A stretch of DNA of 64,000 nt from Paenibacillus qinlingensis (GCF_013204845.1 NZ_JABMKY010000011.1:62001-126000); one strand, 5' to 3'. Counted from the stretch's first letter, positions 9,042 to 17,445 are shown. The notes: a model not told the origin generated them from the sequence alone. Made by a program: numbers and translations.

Positions 9042-10202
9042 ATGATTAATCGATCGCAAGTATTTTTTAATCCTAAAGCTTTTGGTACGAAAACGTTTCG
9101 TATTGAAAAAGTTGTTGCTAAACTAAGTCCGTACAAAATTAAGGAAAAGGCAGACATCTCCCAATTGCAAGATAGTGGCTTAGAAGAGCTTTGTATAATA
9201 GGCAAACGAAAAGATCCAGCTAATTGTATGAAGCATAAGAGAAAGAAGAAAAAAGCGTGCCACAAAGCAAAAAGAAGGCATACATGCAAAAAACATCATT
9301 GTAAGCGATGCTCTAGGGGAGAAAGGGGGCCAGCCGGACCAGCAGGGCCGCCGGGAGCAGCAGGGCCAGCAGGGCCGCCAGGACCAGCCGGGCCAGCAGG
9401 GCCAGCCGGACCAGCAGGGCCAGCAGGGCCAGCCGGACCAGCAGGGCCAGCGGGACCAGCAGGGCCAGCGGGACCAGCCGGGCCAGCAGGACCAGAAGGG
9501 CCAAAAGGACCTAGGGGACCAGAAGGGCCAAAAGGACCGAAGGGACCAGAAGGACCAAAGGGACCAGAAGGACCGAAGGGACCAGAGGGACCAGAAGGAC
9601 CGAAAGGACCAGAAGGGCCGGCAGGGTCGCCAGGATCCTCAGGGCCGCCAGGACCGCCAAAGCCGCCAGGACCACCAAAACCTAAACCGCCAGGACCAGG
9701 TAAAAAGGATGACAGGTCTAGCAACGAGGGTTGCAAATGCTGTCATAGTACGGATGGCATGCAAAATCTTCTAAGTCAACTCAAAGACAAACAATTGAAA
9801 GAATTGCACACATTAGACTACTCTAATGGGAAATATTCGAATGCGAAGATTATTTCTGCCGAAAATCAACTATTAAATTTCACAAGTAATGGAATAGAAT
9901 ACTTCATACCTACTCATCTTATTGCAGGCCTAGAGATATGGACGGGGGATTTCGACAGTAAGTTAATGAATGATCAAGAAAACAGCGATAACAGTGAAAG
10001 CTCAGCTATGATGGGCTTGTTCAAGCCATTAGTCGGTAAGGCTAAAGTTGATTTCAATACGTTAGCTGAACAGTTAAATGATGTATCCAATGCGGCTGTT
10101 ATCGGACTTAGCGAAGGAATCGTCGTATTGTCCACGCGAGATACCGTATATGTTGTTGCCTTAAGCAGTATTTCCGATGTGTCTAATATAAAAAATATGT
10201 AA
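9042..10202 (+). CDS. Collagen-like protein with Cys/Lys-rich N-terminal region and C-terminal globular domain
   Basis: A 386-residue protein with no signal peptide. Residues 1-50 are a non-repetitive head. Residues 51-91 are strongly basic and Cys-rich (C51, C62, C73, C82, C87, C90). About 43 G-X-Y triplets follow (from residue 92; nt 9315-9702): first G-P-A/G-P-P, then charged G-P-E/G-P-K, then G-P-P-K-P-P. A second Cys cluster (C-K-C-C-H) and a C-terminal domain of about 145 residues ([11 protein letters not shown] and Y-F-I-P-T-H-L-I-A) resemble the small beta-barrel of CotB-like/DUF2642 coat proteins. Spore exosporium or outer-coat location is inferred from the missing signal peptide, collagen triplets and neighbours. 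GGAAGGAGAGG precedes the ATG. The repeats make length variation likely. Confidence 0.85.
   Translation: MINRSQVFFNPKAFGTKTFRIEKVVAKLSPYKIKEKADISQLQDSGLEELCIIGKRKDPANCMKHKRKKKKACHKAKRRHTCKKHHCKRCSRGERGPAGPAGPPGAAGPAGPPGPAGPAGPAGPAGPAGPAGPAGPAGPAGPAGPAGPAGPEGPKGPRGPEGPKGPKGPEGPKGPEGPKGPEGPEGPKGPEGPAGSPGSSGPPGPPKPPGPPKPKPPGPGKKDDRSSNEGCKCCHSTDGMQNLLSQLKDKQLKELHTLDYSNGKYSNAKIISAENQLLNFTSNGIEYFIPTHLIAGLEIWTGDFDSKLMNDQENSDNSESSAMMGLFKPLVGKAKVDFNTLAEQLNDVSNAAVIGLSEGIVVLSTRDTVYVVALSSISDVSNIKNM
9315..9702 (+). repeat. Collagen-type 9-bp-phased repeat (G-X-Y coding)
   Basis: Runs of GGGCCAGCAGGACCA-type units encode G-P-A, followed by GGACCAGAAGGACCA-type units encoding G-P-E/G-P-K. The nucleotide identity between units is high enough for slippage. 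Confidence 0.85.
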
Positions 10203-10301
10203 ATATATAGAAAATAATAATCCCCTGCAGTCACTTATGAGAAAGCGTTTATTTAAGTTGTTAAACGTGTCTCTATTGATTGGAGGGGGTTTGTGTTTAT
10301 A

Positions 10302-10342
10302 TCCACGTACAAATACCCTCTAGAGATAAACGTGGAGTTTTT
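10302..10342 (+). terminator. Probable terminator after the collagen-like gene
   Basis: TCCACGT and ACGTGGA form a perfect 7-bp stem around a 21-base loop, followed by GTTTTT, about 100 bases after the stop. The long loop makes it weaker than average. Confidence 0.55.
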
Positions 10343-10442
10343 CAGAGATAGGGCATTCGTTTAGTACAAACCATTGCTAGGTACGTATATATACATCATG
10401 CAAGAACAACTAACCAACCACCTGAAGGAGGAAATGATTATC

Positions 10443-10925
10443 ATGGCATTTGATTATTCAATATTGATGGGAAAACAAGTAAGACTTGATCGTGGGGGCC
10501 CTGAATCTCGTCAAGGTGAAATTGTTGCAGTGGGGTTTGATTATGTCGGTATCTATAATGAGAAGGATGGACTTATCTATTACAACACAAGTCATCTTAA
10601 GAGCCTTACAGTAAATACGAAAGACTCTGTAGAGTATTTGATGGCTACACCGACGAGTCCTGCAACTTTAAAAATTATGGAAGCAGACAATTTTGTTAGC
10701 TTATTGAAAGGTATGAAGAATCTTTGGTGCCAAGTTAACCGTGGAGGGCATGAGAGTATTCAGGGCGTTATGGCTGATGCAAGTGATGATTATATTACCA
10801 TGATTGTAAATCATGAATTGGTCACTATTTTTAACTTTCATATTAAAAGCATGTCTTATGGTGTTAAAAAAGAAAATCAAGAGGAAAAAAAGGAACAAAA
10901 GCAAGATAGCAGTGAAAAAAAATAA
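10443..10925 (+). CDS. CotB-like spore coat protein
   Basis: A 160-residue protein with two related halves, each holding the R-G-G-P-E-S / R-G-G-H-E-S motif followed by a short beta-barrel pattern (G-x-I-V-A-V-G-F-D-Y-V-G-I-Y and V-M-A-D-A-S-D-D-Y-I-T-M-I). R-G-G-P-E-S-x-x-G is the hallmark of the N-terminal part of Bacillus CotB, an outer spore coat protein. The C terminus is a Lys/Glu/Gln tail (K-K-E-N-Q-E-E-K-K-E), as CotB proteins end in charged tails. AAGGAGG (10425-10431) is followed by two in-frame ATGs: 10434 is only 2 bases away and 10443 is 11 bases away; 10443 is preferred but neither is ideal. It heads a run of same-strand genes ending at 13638. Confidence 0.75.
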   Translation: MAFDYSILMGKQVRLDRGGPESRQGEIVAVGFDYVGIYNEKDGLIYYNTSHLKSLTVNTKDSVEYLMATPTSPATLKIMEADNFVSLLKGMKNLWCQVNRGGHESIQGVMADASDDYITMIVNHELVTIFNFHIKSMSYGVKKENQEEKKEQKQDSSEKK

Positions 10926-10967
10926 CCCATTTCTGAATCTTGATAGTAGGTGGGAGGAGGGGGAAAT

Positions 10968-11087
10968 TTGCAAACCATTGTAATCCAAGCTGGATTGACA
11001 TTATATAAAATTCTCACCCTCCCTGTCATTGTTTTGAATCTTGGACCATCATCTGCCAGCCCTTGTGAGGTGCAAGCTCATGTTTGA
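10968..11087 (+). CDS. Possible 39-residue leader peptide overlapping the permease start
   Basis: A TTG at 10968 is preceded by an unusually strong purine tract, GGGAGGAGGGGG (10952-10963), with no other gene to serve. The frame reads 39 codons (QTIVIQAGLTLYKILTLPVI onward) and ends with TGA at 11085-11087, just past the permease ATG at 11080. That arrangement would permit translational coupling. No homologue is recognised and the composition is unremarkable, so it may be non-coding. Confidence 0.35.
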   Translation: MQTIVIQAGLTLYKILTLPVIVLNLGPSSASPCEVQAHV

Positions 11088-12444
11088 TTTAACAACTGCG
11101 GTAATCTCCATTGTTTTTTTTACCGTTACGTTGTTGATAATTTGGAGGCCATTCGGTATTAACGAATCTATTCCAACAACCCTTGGTGCCTTGATTTTCC
11201 TGGCATTAGGAATTGTTCCTCTTACAGGTGTATACCACATCGCCTCCATTGTCAGTGGGGCTAGCATAACCATTATATCAACAATTGTAATGTCTATTGT
11301 TTTGGAGAGCATTGGGGTTTTTCGGTGGGCAGCTATTAATTTGGCTGTTCGAGCAAAGGGATCGGGTCGAGCACTCTTCTGGTACATTAATATATTATGC
11401 TTTCTAATGACGATGTTTTTTAATAATGACGGAAGCATCCTAATTACAACCCCCATTATCATTCAAACCTTATCTATACTGAACTTAAAAACTAGGCAAA
11501 AAATTCCTTATCTCATATCTGGCGCATTAATTGCTACTGGAGCAAGCGCACCTATCGGTGTTAGTAATCTAGCCAATCTGATTGCGTTAAAAACAGTTGG
11601 TTTAGATCTTAACACATATACAACAATGATGTTCGTTCCTGCCATGACGGGGATTATTACAATTACCTATTTGCTTTTTTTATATTTTAAGCGCGAGATT
11701 CCCGTGAAGATTATGACCTTGCAGTCCAATTCAATAAACACGATTGTACACAATAATTCTTCGACATTTCATCCCCTAAAGGTAGATCCAGAGGAAAAAG
11801 GAGATATTGATTGGGGACTGTTTCGTATTTGCATCCTAGTTGTTATTCTAATTCGTTGCAGCTTTTTCTTGCTGACCCCCTTTGGGGTTGCAACGGAATG
11901 GCCCGCAATTATTGGTGCAATTGTTCTAATTATAGTTAGGTGGATACGTAAAGGGATTGGTCCCAAGGACATTTTTGTAAAAACACCTTGGCACATTCTA
12001 ATTTTCGCTTTCAGTATTTATGTCATCATATACGGGCTCCATAATTCAGGACTGACGGACTTTCTCGTACAATGGCTTGGCAGAACGGTTGCCGAAAATC
12101 ACTTTAATGCCATTTTTGTTATGGGTATTTTGCTTACTGTCATGTCCAATCTGTTTAATAACCTACCTTCAATTATGATTGGCACCTTATCTTTGCAAAA
12201 TATGGGTTTAGACACGTTTACGATGCATACTGCCTATTTAGCGACAGTCATTGGTGCAGATATCGGTTCATTATTATTACCGATGGGGACGCTAGCTTCA
12301 ATGATATGGATGCATATTCTGAGAAAACATCAGATAAGGCTTACTTGGAGCCAATATATTAAAGTGACGATTATGATCATTCCTATTGGTCTTTTTATAA
12401 GTCTTCTATGTTTATATGCATGGACGGGCTGGTTATTTAAGTGA
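11080..12444 (+). CDS. ArsB/NhaD-type (SLC13-like) membrane permease
   Basis: A 454-residue integral membrane protein with about 11-12 hydrophobic segments. F-F-N-N-D-G-S-I-L-I-T-T-P-I in the first half and S-N-L-F-N-N-L-P-S in the second are the paired Asn-rich hairpin motifs of the ion transporter superfamily (ArsB, NhaD, citrate permeases). Substrate could be arsenite, sodium/proton or an organic anion; no ArsR, ArsC or ArsA is nearby, so an arsenic role is not supported by context. The ATG at 11080 is chosen over an upstream TTG because GTGAGGTG lies 7 bases before it. It sits inside the coat-like cluster, and the next gene's ribosome site overlaps its stop, pointing to one operon. Confidence 0.8.
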   Translation: MFDLTTAVISIVFFTVTLLIIWRPFGINESIPTTLGALIFLALGIVPLTGVYHIASIVSGASITIISTIVMSIVLESIGVFRWAAINLAVRAKGSGRALFWYINILCFLMTMFFNNDGSILITTPIIIQTLSILNLKTRQKIPYLISGALIATGASAPIGVSNLANLIALKTVGLDLNTYTTMMFVPAMTGIITITYLLFLYFKREIPVKIMTLQSNSINTIVHNNSSTFHPLKVDPEEKGDIDWGLFRICILVVILIRCSFFLLTPFGVATEWPAIIGAIVLIIVRWIRKGIGPKDIFVKTPWHILIFAFSIYVIIYGLHNSGLTDFLVQWLGRTVAENHFNAIFVMGILLTVMSNLFNNLPSIMIGTLSLQNMGLDTFTMHTAYLATVIGADIGSLLLPMGTLASMIWMHILRKHQIRLTWSQYIKVTIMIIPIGLFISLLCLYAWTGWLFK

Positions 12445-12459
12445 AAGGAGGTGACATTG

Positions 12460-13128
12460 ATGGACCTTTTTCAGAAGAAGCTAGGAGCGGTAATTGATGT
12501 TGAATTGCTCGGTGATAAATGGCACACTGGCATTTTGGTGGATGCGGGGCAAGATATCCTAGTTTTATATAATGGAGAACGATATATATATATTCCTTCT
12601 TTTCATATTCTCAATGTCAGTATGAATACCAAAAAAAGTTCAACGGACTTCTCCACTCTTACTGAAAAACCAATCAATAGTGACAAAATCTCATATAGAA
12701 AAATGTTAATGAATTCCAAGGGGGTATTTACAGAAATTTTTGTTTCGGGGTTTCAGCCTGTACATGGTTACATTACCCATATCATGACGAATTACTTCGA
12801 ATTCTATTCCCCCGTTTACAAAACGATGTTTATTCCATTAATCCATTTGAAATGGCTTATTCCGTATAGTGACTACCATACACCTTACCTTCTAGATAAA
12901 AAATGTTTTCCTGTAAATCCTTCCGATTTGCCTCTATCACGCTCCTTCGAGGAACAACTGAGAAAGTTGGAAGGCAAAATAGTCGTTTTTGACTTGGGGA
13001 GAACCCCCAATAAGATAGGATTACTTAAAGAAATTGACAACAATATCGTCCACATGATTACAGCGGAAGGCAAGACCTTTTATACAAATATACAACATAT
13101 TAAAAGCGTCCATTCGCCAACCATGTAA
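12460..13128 (+). CDS. Coat-like protein with CotB/DUF2642-type small barrel repeats
   Basis: A 222-residue soluble protein without signal peptide. Three stretches share one pattern: an opening V-x-x-x-L-G/G-R, a G-I-L/G-L-L turn, then a strand ending Y/F-Y-I/T-x-I-x-H-I (L-G-D-K-W-H-T-G-I-L-V-D-A-G-Q-D-I-L-V-L-Y near the start; R-T-P-N-K-I-G-L-L-K-E-I-D-N-N-I-V at the end). This is the Sm-like barrel pattern of DUF2642/CotB-type proteins. The ATG at 12460 is 8 bases after AAAGGAGG, which overlaps the permease stop codon, so translation is probably coupled. A role in the spore surface is inferred from family resemblance and neighbours. Confidence 0.6.
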   Translation: MDLFQKKLGAVIDVELLGDKWHTGILVDAGQDILVLYNGERYIYIPSFHILNVSMNTKKSSTDFSTLTEKPINSDKISYRKMLMNSKGVFTEIFVSGFQPVHGYITHIMTNYFEFYSPVYKTMFIPLIHLKWLIPYSDYHTPYLLDKKCFPVNPSDLPLSRSFEEQLRKLEGKIVVFDLGRTPNKIGLLKEIDNNIVHMITAEGKTFYTNIQHIKSVHSPTM

Positions 13129-13152
13129 CTATAAAATTAGGAGGTAATGCGT

Positions 13153-13638
13153 ATGCCTGGAGGAAAAGGTCCTGGTAAACACGGCCATGAGCACGGTGAA
13201 CACAAGAATGAGAATGGCAATAAAGAACAAGAAGTAAAAGAAACGAAGGAAACAAAAGAAACAAAAGAAACAAAAGAAACGAAAGAAACGAAAGAAACGA
13301 AAGAAACAAAGGGGAAAGAACAAAAAGAGGAAAAAGGCGGTAAGGAAGGTAAGGAAGCAGCTAAAGGGCCGGAACATAAAGAAGAAAAGGGTAAAGGCAA
13401 AGAGGGCAAAGAGGGTAAAGAGGGCAAAGAAGGCAAAGAAGGCAAAGAAGGCAAAGAAGGCAAAGAGGGCAAAGAGGGCAAAGAGGGCAAAGAAGGCAAA
13501 GAGGGCAAAGAAGGCAAAGAAGGCAAAGAAGGCAAAGAGGGCAAAGAAGGCAAAGAAGGTAAAGAAGGTAAAGAAGCAAAGGGCAAAGGTAAGGAAGAAA
13601 AAGAAGGTAAAGGTAAAGAAGAAAAAGGTAAAAAGTAG
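13153..13638 (+). CDS. Low-complexity (Lys-Glu-Thr)n/(Lys-Glu-Gly)n polyampholyte protein
   Basis: A 161-residue protein built almost wholly of K, E, G and T. A Gly/His-rich head (PGGKGPGKHGHEHGEH) is followed by about 8 K-E-T repeats (nt 13236-13310), a short mixed segment, 20 tandem G-K-E repeats (nt 13396-13575) and a G-K-G-K-E-E tail. There are no hydrophobic residues to form a core, so it should be disordered or a charged single helix. The ATG at 13153 is chosen because AGGAGGT ends 7 bases upstream; the ATG at 13147 is too close. It is the last gene of the coat-like run. By position and charge pattern it may play the part that CotG-like proteins play beside CotB; that is inference, as no sequence family is recognised. 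Confidence 0.65.
   Translation: MPGGKGPGKHGHEHGEHKNENGNKEQEVKETKETKETKETKETKETKETKETKGKEQKEEKGGKEGKEAAKGPEHKEEKGKGKEGKEGKEGKEGKEGKEGKEGKEGKEGKEGKEGKEGKEGKEGKEGKEGKEGKEGKEGKEAKGKGKEEKEGKGKEEKGKK
13396..13575 (+). repeat. 20 x 9-bp tandem repeat (GGCAAAGAR)
   Basis: Twenty uninterrupted 9-base units, GGCAAAGAA or GGCAAAGAG with three GGTAAAGAR variants, encode G-K-E. Only third positions vary. Confidence 0.95.
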
Positions 13639-13659
13639 GATTGTAAGCATAATTTGAAG

Positions 13660-13687
13660 AAACCACTCTCTGATGAGGTGGTTTTTT
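13660..13687 (+). terminator. Terminator of the coat-like operon
   Basis: AACCAC pairs with GTGGTT, followed by a six-T run, 22 bases after the stop codon. Confidence 0.75.
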
Positions 13688-13775
13688 ACTAGTGTAATCG
13701 TCACGGATTGTGTAATTTTTGGAAACCGAATAAAATTGTCTTATTGTGAAATCTTCTCATCTAAAGGAGTACCTT

Positions 13776-14687
13776 ATGAATTTATCTGATCTTCAGAAGC
13801 ACTTACCATTCCTGCATAACGTGACCGAGATTACACGGATTACGAAAGGATTCTCCTTTGATAGCAAGTACTTCTTATATGAAAATAGCGAAACGCCTCA
13901 CTATGTATTACGCACGGCCCCTCTGAAGCAATTGCACAAGAAGGAACTAGAATTTGCCGTTGTTACGAGCGTATTCGATCGTGGAGTAAAAACTTCGAAA
14001 CCAATTCAGTTCGGTGCCATCGAATCGCTCGATATTTGCTATATGCTGCTGAGTTATGTGGAAGGGGAGGATGCCTTTGATATTTTACCTTCCTTATCGG
14101 ATGACGAACAATACCAAATTGGTCTACAAGCTGGACGAGAGCTGCGTATCATGCATGACATACCTGCTCCTCACTCCGAAGACTGGTATGAGAACAGATT
14201 CTCCAAACATATTCGTCAGTATGAGAGCTATCGCACATGCGGCGTTAAGCTTCCCGAAGAAGATCAAATCATAGCTTTTATTAATCAAAATGCGAATTAT
14301 ATGCGCAATCGCCCCAATTGCTTCCAGCATGATGATTTTCACACAAGCAATTTGCTCATTCATAATCGCAGCTACGCGGGGGTTATTGATTTTAACCGAT
14401 ACGACTGGGGAGACCCTTACCATGATTTTTTGAAGATCGCCTATTTTAGCCGCGAGGTTAGTACCCCGTTCTGCAGGGGGCAAATACGAGGTTATTTTAA
14501 TGATATTGTTCCGGAGGAGTTCTGGCGATTGTATGCCCTGTATACGGCTATGATTATTTTTGGGACAGTTACTTGGACGTTGCAGGTGATTCCAGAGCAG
14601 CTCCCATCCATGTTAGATAGAATTCGAGTTGTGCTAGATGACCATCAAAACTTTGAGAAGTGTATTCCGAATTGGTTTCATGCATGA
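13776..14687 (+). CDS. Aminoglycoside phosphotransferase (APH)-family kinase
   Basis: A 303-residue protein of the protein-kinase-like APH superfamily. The N-terminal lobe has an ATP-binding G-F-S-F-D-S-K-Y pattern and a Lys/Arg-containing strand. The catalytic loop reads Q-H-D-D-F-H-T-S-N-L-L (Brenner motif HxDxxxxN) and the metal-binding segment V-I-D-F-N-R-Y-D-W-G-D-P. The family phosphorylates small molecules or antibiotics, and many chromosomal members have unknown substrates; resistance should not be assumed. The ATG at 13776 follows AAAGGAGT by 5 bases; an upstream GTG lacks a site. It appears monocistronic. Confidence 0.85.
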   Translation: MNLSDLQKHLPFLHNVTEITRITKGFSFDSKYFLYENSETPHYVLRTAPLKQLHKKELEFAVVTSVFDRGVKTSKPIQFGAIESLDICYMLLSYVEGEDAFDILPSLSDDEQYQIGLQAGRELRIMHDIPAPHSEDWYENRFSKHIRQYESYRTCGVKLPEEDQIIAFINQNANYMRNRPNCFQHDDFHTSNLLIHNRSYAGVIDFNRYDWGDPYHDFLKIAYFSREVSTPFCRGQIRGYFNDIVPEEFWRLYALYTAMIIFGTVTWTLQVIPEQLPSMLDRIRVVLDDHQNFEKCIPNWFHA

Positions 14688-14787
14688 GTTAGGTCACATC
14701 AACAGTTAGCTCCTGTTAATTGGCATATACAAGCTTATCTTACATACAATGGAGATGTACAAGATACTGCTTGACTATGGGGGAGCT

Positions 14788-15834
14788 ATGAAGTCAAAAA
14801 CGCTCATGATTTTACAAATCGCCGCAACCTATATGGGGACTGTAGTGGGGGCGGGATTTGCCTCTGGGCAGTCCATTATGCATTTCTTTACAATCTACGG
14901 AGCGTATGGCGGAATTGGCATAGGGATTGCATCGTTCTTTTTTATATGGATCGGGACGAAAATGATGGTACTCTCGCATCGACTTAAGGCGTCTTCTTAT
15001 CAGGAGTTGAACGATTATTTATTTGGGAATTTCTTTGGAAAAGTTGCGAATACGTTGACGTTTATCATCCTATTCGGTGTGACCGCTGTGATGATGTCGG
15101 GTACTGGCTCTATTTTCGAAGAGCAGCTGAGACTACCTTATCAATTTGGGATTATCATAAGTATGTTACTATGCTACTTGGTCATGAGCAAAGAAATGAA
15201 TGGCATTCTAGCCGTTAATTCTCTTGTGATGCCGTTGATGCTTTTTTTCATGGTGCTTGTGATCATCCGTGTTGTTGGCATAGACGGGATTGGGGAAGCT
15301 ACGAATTGGCAAGAGCTGCAAGCAGGTACCCATGTAAAATGGATCCTAAGTCCGTTTACGTATGTTGCTCTGAATTTTGCCTTTGCCCAAGCGGTCTTGG
15401 TGCCGTTAGGCAGTGAGGTGAAGGATGAGAGCATACTGAGATGGGGAGGCTTATGGGGAGGCATAGGGCTTGGTGTGATGCTGCTCATTAGCCATTTTGC
15501 GATACATTCACGGATGCCGGAGATTTTGAATTTTGAAATTCCGATGGCTGAAATTATACGAGGTTTTGGACGGTTCTTCCACGTTATATTCATTCTGGTT
15601 ATTTACGGGGAGATTGTAACAACGTTAATTGGGAATGTGTTCGGAATTACCCGACATATTGGGCGCATATATACGCTGCCACGCAATTGGGTAGTTTTAT
15701 CTATTTTGCTCGCTTGTTTATTAATCAGTCAGGTCGGTTTTACTTCGCTTCTTACGTATCTATACCCACTCTTCGGGTATATGGGAATGATCCTTCTTAT
15801 TTTTCTAGTAGTACGACCTATACCTAGTAGGTAA
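14788..15834 (+). CDS. YkvI-like membrane protein (APC-superfamily fold)
   Basis: A 348-residue protein with about ten hydrophobic segments. The first, I-A-A-T-Y-M-G-T-V-V-G-A-G-F-A-S-G-Q, carries the G-A-G-F-A-S-G-Q-E/S motif characteristic of the YkvI family (COG3949), distant relatives of amino-acid/sodium symporters with an unwound first helix. The transported substrate is unknown. The ATG at 14788 is the best-fitting start to the family; GGGGGAG lies just before it, rather close, so an ATG at 14755 or 14749 remains possible. The next gene begins within about 30 bases of the stop, suggesting co-transcription. Confidence 0.75.
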   Translation: MKSKTLMILQIAATYMGTVVGAGFASGQSIMHFFTIYGAYGGIGIGIASFFFIWIGTKMMVLSHRLKASSYQELNDYLFGNFFGKVANTLTFIILFGVTAVMMSGTGSIFEEQLRLPYQFGIIISMLLCYLVMSKEMNGILAVNSLVMPLMLFFMVLVIIRVVGIDGIGEATNWQELQAGTHVKWILSPFTYVALNFAFAQAVLVPLGSEVKDESILRWGGLWGGIGLGVMLLISHFAIHSRMPEILNFEIPMAEIIRGFGRFFHVIFILVIYGEIVTTLIGNVFGITRHIGRIYTLPRNWVVLSILLACLLISQVGFTSLLTYLYPLFGYMGMILLIFLVVRPIPSR

Positions 15835-15863
15835 TTAACATCATGAATGAAGGAGCTTTGGTC

Positions 15864-16400
15864 ATGTTGGTTCAAAACATAGCTGATTTGGAAATCCGCC
15901 GTCTAGGGCATATGGATGTTCCAGCGATTCGAGCGCTAATGGTTGATGTTGTGTCCCGTCTCGCTTCACAAGAACTTTTTGCCACGGACGATGAACAGTA
16001 CTTGAACGCTCATATCGAGGAAAAAGGTGAAATCTACGGCGCCTTTCTCAATGGCAAGCTTGTAGCTTACTCCGCTTTGGCGTTCCCTGGTTCGAGTGAA
16101 AGCAATCTGGGCAGGGAGTTTGGTGTGCCTGAGTCAGATTTAGCATACGTAGCGATTCTCGATGCAACGATCGTTCATGAAACCGTTCGTGGCTTGGGGT
16201 TGCAACGCTACTTCCATGAATTACGTGAAGGACGAGCAAGGGAAAAAGGCTGCCGATACCTCTATTCAACGGTTCATCCCGACAATGTGGTGAGCAAACA
16301 TAATTTAGAAGGGGCAGGGTTCATCCTTCAATTTACCCGCCTTATGTACAATGGCAAGCTTAGGCATTGTTACGCCAAATGGTTGGATGGGGCAGGTTAG
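15864..16400 (+). CDS. GNAT-family N-acetyltransferase
   Basis: A 178-residue protein with GNAT features: central strand L-A-Y-V-A-I-L-D-A-T-I-V-H-E-T-V-R-G-L-G-L-Q-R-Y, in which V-R-G-L-G-L-Q corresponds to the acetyl-CoA pyrophosphate loop (R/Q-x-x-G-x-G/A), followed by Y-S-T-V-H-P-D-N-x-x-S and N-L-E-G-A-G-F. Acetyl-CoA binding is well supported; the acceptor is unknown. The ATG at 15864 is 8 bases after AAGGAG. Confidence 0.8.
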   Translation: MLVQNIADLEIRRLGHMDVPAIRALMVDVVSRLASQELFATDDEQYLNAHIEEKGEIYGAFLNGKLVAYSALAFPGSSESNLGREFGVPESDLAYVAILDATIVHETVRGLGLQRYFHELREGRAREKGCRYLYSTVHPDNVVSKHNLEGAGFILQFTRLMYNGKLRHCYAKWLDGAG

Positions 16401-16797
16401 TTGAAGTGAATTATCATATTCTGTGCAATCAAAGTGCCAGTGAAGTAGTATGTCAAATACATACGATTACCAAATTTTTTTCTATGTATATAAAGAATTG
16501 ATTTGGGCAACACTATCCTATATTGCGTAAAAAAGAAATTAGAAGTAAACCTGTTTACCGGATAATGTTCGAATTATAAATGTATCCATATTGGAATGAA
16601 AATTGTTGAAGTATTGCCTGCAATATGTTTAATTTCTCCTTTCGGATAAACGCAAGAATGAAGAAGCTGTGATCGTAGATCCAGCTTTTTTTGTGCTTTT
16701 TACGGACTAATTGGGATGAATCAGACAAAATCTTCTGTGACATGTTAAAATAAGGGAAAAGCATGGGGCGAATTGTTATGTCATTGGGAGGTGTACA
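16401..16797. other. Intergenic region between two acetyltransferase genes
   Basis: AT-rich DNA without credible coding sequence. It contains the terminator-like hairpin at 16664-16692 and the GGGAGGT ribosome site of the next gene; nothing else recognised. Confidence 0.5.
16664..16692 (+). terminator. Terminator-like hairpin
   Basis: AAGCTGTGATC folds onto GATCCAGCTT with one bulge around a GTA loop, followed by an eight-T-rich tail. It lies 260 bases after the preceding stop, so it ends a long 3' untranslated region or an unseen transcript. Confidence 0.6.
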
Positions 16798-17328
16798 ATG
16801 ATCTACTTGGAAACAGCGAGATTACGATTACGTGACTGGGAAGAAGCCGACCTCGAGCCATTTCGTGAACTTAATGCGGATGAAGAAGTGATGACGTATT
16901 TTCCTAAAACCTTATCGAATGACGAAACAGATATGTTCTATAGATCGATTTTATCAGAGTTTCAAGAATGTGGATTCGGGTTATATGCTGTAGAAGTAAA
17001 AGAAAACCAAGAGTTTATCGGGTTTATTGGATTTCACCGAGCTAACTGGGAGTCTGATTTCACCCCATGTATCGAGATTGGATGGCGACTGAAAAAAGAA
17101 GCCTGGGGGAAAGGCTATGCGACCGAGGGGGCGGAGGCCTGTTTGCATTATGGGTTCAAGGAACTGGGCTTTCGTGAAGTGTATAGTTGGACAGCCGACA
17201 TCAATAAACCTTCGAGTAAAGTTATGAGCAAAATCGGCATGCAGTTTATCAAAACGTTCAACCACCCGAAGGTGGAGTTGGATAGTCCCTTGAGTAGTCA
17301 TGTTCTGTTTCAGATAAGTCAAAAGTGA
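16798..17328 (+). CDS. GNAT acetyltransferase of the RimJ/RimL type
   Basis: A 176-residue protein starting I-Y-L-E-T-A-R-L-R-L-R-D-W-E-E-A-D, the standard opening of the RimJ/RimL (Acetyltransf_3) group. The acetyl-CoA loop is W-G-K-G-Y-A-T-E-G-A, and a late N-K-P-S-S-K-V-M-S-K-I-G-M segment is the usual N-x-x-S-x-x-v-x-e-K-x-G-F/M motif. Such enzymes acetylate protein N termini or small molecules; the target is unknown. The ATG has GGGAGGT 5 bases upstream. Confidence 0.85.
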   Translation: MIYLETARLRLRDWEEADLEPFRELNADEEVMTYFPKTLSNDETDMFYRSILSEFQECGFGLYAVEVKENQEFIGFIGFHRANWESDFTPCIEIGWRLKKEAWGKGYATEGAEACLHYGFKELGFREVYSWTADINKPSSKVMSKIGMQFIKTFNHPKVELDSPLSSHVLFQISQK

Positions 17329-17414
17329 AGTGGAGGCGGGGAAATGAGAGAGGCGCGATCAATTAGCGGTTCTCACAAATCCTGAAGACAGAAACAAGCG
17401 CACAGTATAGATCT

Positions 17415-17445
17415 AAAAAAGCAGCTAGGTGCAGACGCACCAGCT
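17415..17445 (-). terminator. Terminator for the minus-strand membrane protein
   Basis: AGCTAGGTGC and GCACCAGCT form a stem with one bulge around AGAC. Read on the minus strand it ends in a run of six T. Confidence 0.7.

Noticed and set aside
9296-9736. Minus-strand frame of G-P-A/G-P-F repeats opposite the collagen gene
   Set aside because: It is the complement of the 9-base-phased G-X-Y repeats. It has no ribosome site and no independent codon signal; the plus frame has unique flanking domains.
11080-12444. Arsenic-resistance operon
   Set aside because: The permease has the ArsB/NhaD fold, but no arsR, arsC, arsA or acr gene is nearby and its neighbours are coat-like proteins.
13129-13704. 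Minus-strand Phe/Leu/Ser-Pro repeat frames opposite the K-E-G gene
   Set aside because: Three minus frames stay open because the 9-bp unit contains no stop complement. None has a start with a ribosome site, and the plus frame does.
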